Translations under genes and position numbers: made by a program
Notes under the pieces: model-generated
Seen by the model: only the letters and a program-made list of their open reading frames with translations
Database searches by the model: none
Told to the model about the DNA's origin: nothing
Part shown: piece by piece, positions 62,437-64,000 of the stretch
Layout of the letters: each line of letters begins with the position of its first letter
Numbering within the stretch: the stretch's first letter is position 1
From: Cohnella cholangitidis
GTDB lineage: Bacteria > Bacillota > Bacilli > Paenibacillales > Paenibacillaceae
Reading direction: 5' to 3'
Length of the DNA: 64,000 nucleotides
Assembly: GCF_014107495.1 (NCBI RefSeq)
Contig: NZ_CP041969.1
Location: 3,335,501-3,399,500 of the forward strand

Positions 62437-63477
62437 CTATCCATCCAAACCCAGGTCTTTCAAAATTTGTTGTAGATGCTTGCGCGAACTGTCCAGTCGT
62501 TCGTCCATTTCGTCCCAATAGCTGATCGCCTCGTACTCGTCCGGCTTCATCCACTCTCCCGAAGCCATCCGCTGCTCGCAAAGCGCGGCAAGCCTCACCA
62601 GCTCCGCTACTTCCGCCATGCTGAGATCGGGGTGGACGTTCCTCCATTGCTCCACGTAAATATCGACATGCATGAGGCCTTTGTGGTCTTCGACCTGCAC
62701 GTGCAAATTCGGGTTTACTTTCCCGATTTCCGCGAAGATCGCCTTATAATCGACGATGCCTTGCCCGGAAGCTTTCAATTGACGTACGAGACCGTTCCCG
62801 GAGAAATAGAGAATGCCGTCTTTCGCATGCATCTGGTGGATATAAGGAGCGGCCCGCTTGGCGACCGCAACGGGATCCTCGGCCCGGGACAGCACGTTCG
62901 CCGTATCGAAGGCCACGCCGAGTACGTCGTCGCCGATCTCTTCGATCATTCGCAGCACCTCGTAGGAGGTGATTTCTTCATGGGTTTCGAGATTGATGCG
63001 GGAGCCCGTCTCCCTAAGAACCGGAGCAAGCCGTTGCAAGAACCGGGTCGTTGCCTGTAATTGTTCCTCCCAAGTCACGTCCGTCCGGAATCGATCGTTC
63101 ACGAAATACCCCTTATGTTCGCCTCTCCAACCAGCGGTAACGCCGATCAGTTCATGGGCGCCCATCTCCGCGGCGGCATAGATTTGCTTCTCCATGGCGA
63201 GCTTGTAATCCCCGCCGCCTAGCCGCCAGATTTCCGGCGATTCCGTCGTGTTGTAGGGATTCACTCTGCCGATTCCGAAATCCAGGAACATTCCGAGATC
63301 CTTGGCGCATGCGGCAGCCCCCCGCAAAGCGCCGACGTCCAGCTTCTTGGATACGTAGAAGGGGGATTTGTAATATACGCCCTCGTAACCGTCCGCCTTC
63401 GCCTTCTCGAGTACTTGTTCCACCGGCATATATTCGTCTTTCAAATAGCCGTGATGCAGCTCTATGCCTACTTTCAT
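62437..63477 (-). CDS. Sugar phosphate isomerase/epimerase-like TIM barrel protein
   Basis: The 346-residue protein of the xylose-isomerase-like AP-endonuclease-2 fold has metal-ligand candidates in 'INLETHEEITSYEVLRM', 'VAFDTANVLSRAED', 'IHQMHAKDGILYF' and 'HVQVEDHKGL'. Members epimerise, isomerise or dehydrate sugars and inosose. AAGGAGG lies 9 nt upstream of ATG 63477. It follows the SBP terminator and heads the enzyme part of the operon. Confidence 0.86.
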   Translation of the reverse strand: MKVGIELHHGYLKDEYMPVEQVLEKAKADGYEGVYYKSPFYVSKKLDVGALRGAAACAKDLGMFLDFGIGRVNPYNTTESPEIWRLGGGDYKLAMEKQIYAAAEMGAHELIGVTAGWRGEHKGYFVNDRFRTDVTWEEQLQATTRFLQRLAPVLRETGSRINLETHEEITSYEVLRMIEEIGDDVLGVAFDTANVLSRAEDPVAVAKRAAPYIHQMHAKDGILYFSGNGLVRQLKASGQGIVDYKAIFAEIGKVNPNLHVQVEDHKGLMHVDIYVEQWRNVHPDLSMAEVAELVRLAALCEQRMASGEWMKPDEYEAISYWDEMDERLDSSRKHLQQILKDLGLDG

Positions 63478-63520
63478 TGCGGTGAACCTCCTTGGTCTGT
63501 TCCGTTTCCGTTCCGTTATG

Positions 63521-63569
63521 AAAAACGCCGGGAGAGCCTTGTCTCGCGATGAAGCAAGGCTTTCCCGGC
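63521..63569 (-). terminator. Terminator/attenuator between SBP and isomerase genes
   Basis: On the minus strand GCCGGGAAAGCCTTG and CAAGGCTCTCCCGGC form a 15-bp stem with one mismatch, followed by GTTTTT. It ends most SBP transcripts and limits the downstream genes. Confidence 0.85.
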
Positions 63570-63591
63570 TTATTCCCTTGCTAATGATCTT

Positions 63592-64000
63592 TTATTGCTT
63601 CAACGTGTTGTTATAGATCTCAAGCAGCTTGGCAACGCCTTTGTCGTTGATTTCCTTTACGTAGCTGTCCCAATCCGTCTCTACGGAAGATTTGCCGTAG
63701 ATGAATTGCTCCTGCGATCTCATGAAGAAGTCGTGCACGGTCGTGCTTCTCATCGTTTCTTCTTCCTTGTCGGCCGGCGTCAGCTTAGGCACCTTGGCGA
63801 CGGAAGGGAACCAGTTCTTGGCATTGGCTTCCGCGGTCAAGGAGTCGACGAGCGGGTTGTTGAGCACTTTGGAGAACCAATCGTAAGTGAACACGGTCGT
63901 GAAGTTGTTATTGGACGCGCCGACGTTCCATAATGCTTTTTGAATCATGCCGCTGCTCTTCACGGCGTCGGTAAAGTCGCGTTTGCCGTCTTTCTCGACG
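63592..64000 (-). CDS. ABC transporter solute-binding protein, C-terminal part (truncated by window end)
   Basis: The frame is open to the right edge (about 135 residues visible), so the start lies outside. The C-terminus 'DWDSYVKEINDKGVAKLLEIYN' is typical of large extracellular binding lipoproteins of the LipO/YtcQ type in this group. The GTG at 63963 is an internal valine and not a start. It should serve an importer whose permeases are encoded beyond the window. Confidence 0.82.
   Translation of the reverse strand, partial: VEKDGKRDFTDAVKSSGMIQKALWNVGASNNNFTTVFTYDWFSKVLNNPLVDSLTAEANAKNWFPSVAKVPKLTPADKEEETMRSTTVHDFFMRSQEQFIYGKSSVETDWDSYVKEINDKGVAKLLEIYNNTLKQ

Overview
The window looks like a chromosomal stretch from a Gram-positive, low-to-mid-GC Firmicute of the Paenibacillaceae (Paenibacillus/Cohnella type). 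This is an inference from gene content, with no database search behind it. The signs are lipobox-bearing solute-binding proteins, CUT1 sugar importers with no ATPase gene beside them, YesM/YesN-type two-component systems next to sugar ABC genes, many secreted or intracellular glycosidases, strong GGAGG ribosome sites and frequent TTG/GTG starts. No rRNA, tRNA, phage, transposase or CRISPR was recognised.

Layout. 0-5 kb: the 3' end of murI, a PadR regulator with a DUF2812 protein behind a large palindrome, then a signalling operon of STAS protein, PAS-PAS-GGDEF-EAL protein and globin-coupled soluble chemoreceptor. 5-11.6 kb: a frameshifted AbrB-family membrane protein, fabV, an M15 peptidase, a tandem pair of DUF4190 membrane proteins, two unknown membrane proteins and a DEDDh exonuclease. 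11.8-15.1 kb: a 1114-residue secreted GH3 enzyme. 15.4-26.3 kb: a sugar-uptake locus made of histidine kinase, response regulator and a lipoprotein sensor-like binding protein, then SBP, two permeases and a GH78-like hydrolase, then a second copy of the sensor-like binding protein. The promoters of the regulator operon and the transport operon share a two-copy box at identical spacing to their -35/-10 elements. 26.4-33.2 kb: a methyltransferase, then an operon with a strong promoter and structured leader encoding an ArgH-superfamily lyase, a metal-dependent amidohydrolase and a complete CUT1 importer. 33.4-40.7 kb: a frameshifted metY with an attenuator-like leader, a HAD phosphatase, a stand-alone DUF7948 domain, DUF6157, DUF4328 and Lon/YlbL-like proteins, and a membrane chemoreceptor with an acidic insertion. 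40.7-47.4 kb: a D-glucosaminate-type amino-sugar-acid operon (deacetylase, DgaE, DgaF, PfkB kinase, GntR) divergent from a GH20 hexosaminidase. 47.5-49.5 kb: WYL regulator, DinB and DUF1761 genes. 49.7-56.3 kb: a one-strand operon of histidine kinase, response regulator, SBP and two permeases. 56.5-59.0 kb: AHSA1, AraC and AlkZ-like genes. 59.0-59.6 kb: a non-coding block with two different repeat families. 59.6-64 kb: SBP (partial), sugar isomerase, PIG-L deacetylase, EamA exporter and Gfo/Idh oxidoreductase.

Taken together the window is mainly a carbohydrate-foraging region. At least three importers, two with dedicated YesMN sensors, supply intracellular hydrolases, deacetylases, lyases and oxidoreductases that prepare unusual or amino sugars for central metabolism. 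Three reading-frame breaks (AbrB-family gene, metY, and probably the N-terminus of the ArgH-like lyase) are each a single-base indel, so they may be real pseudogenes or residual assembly errors.
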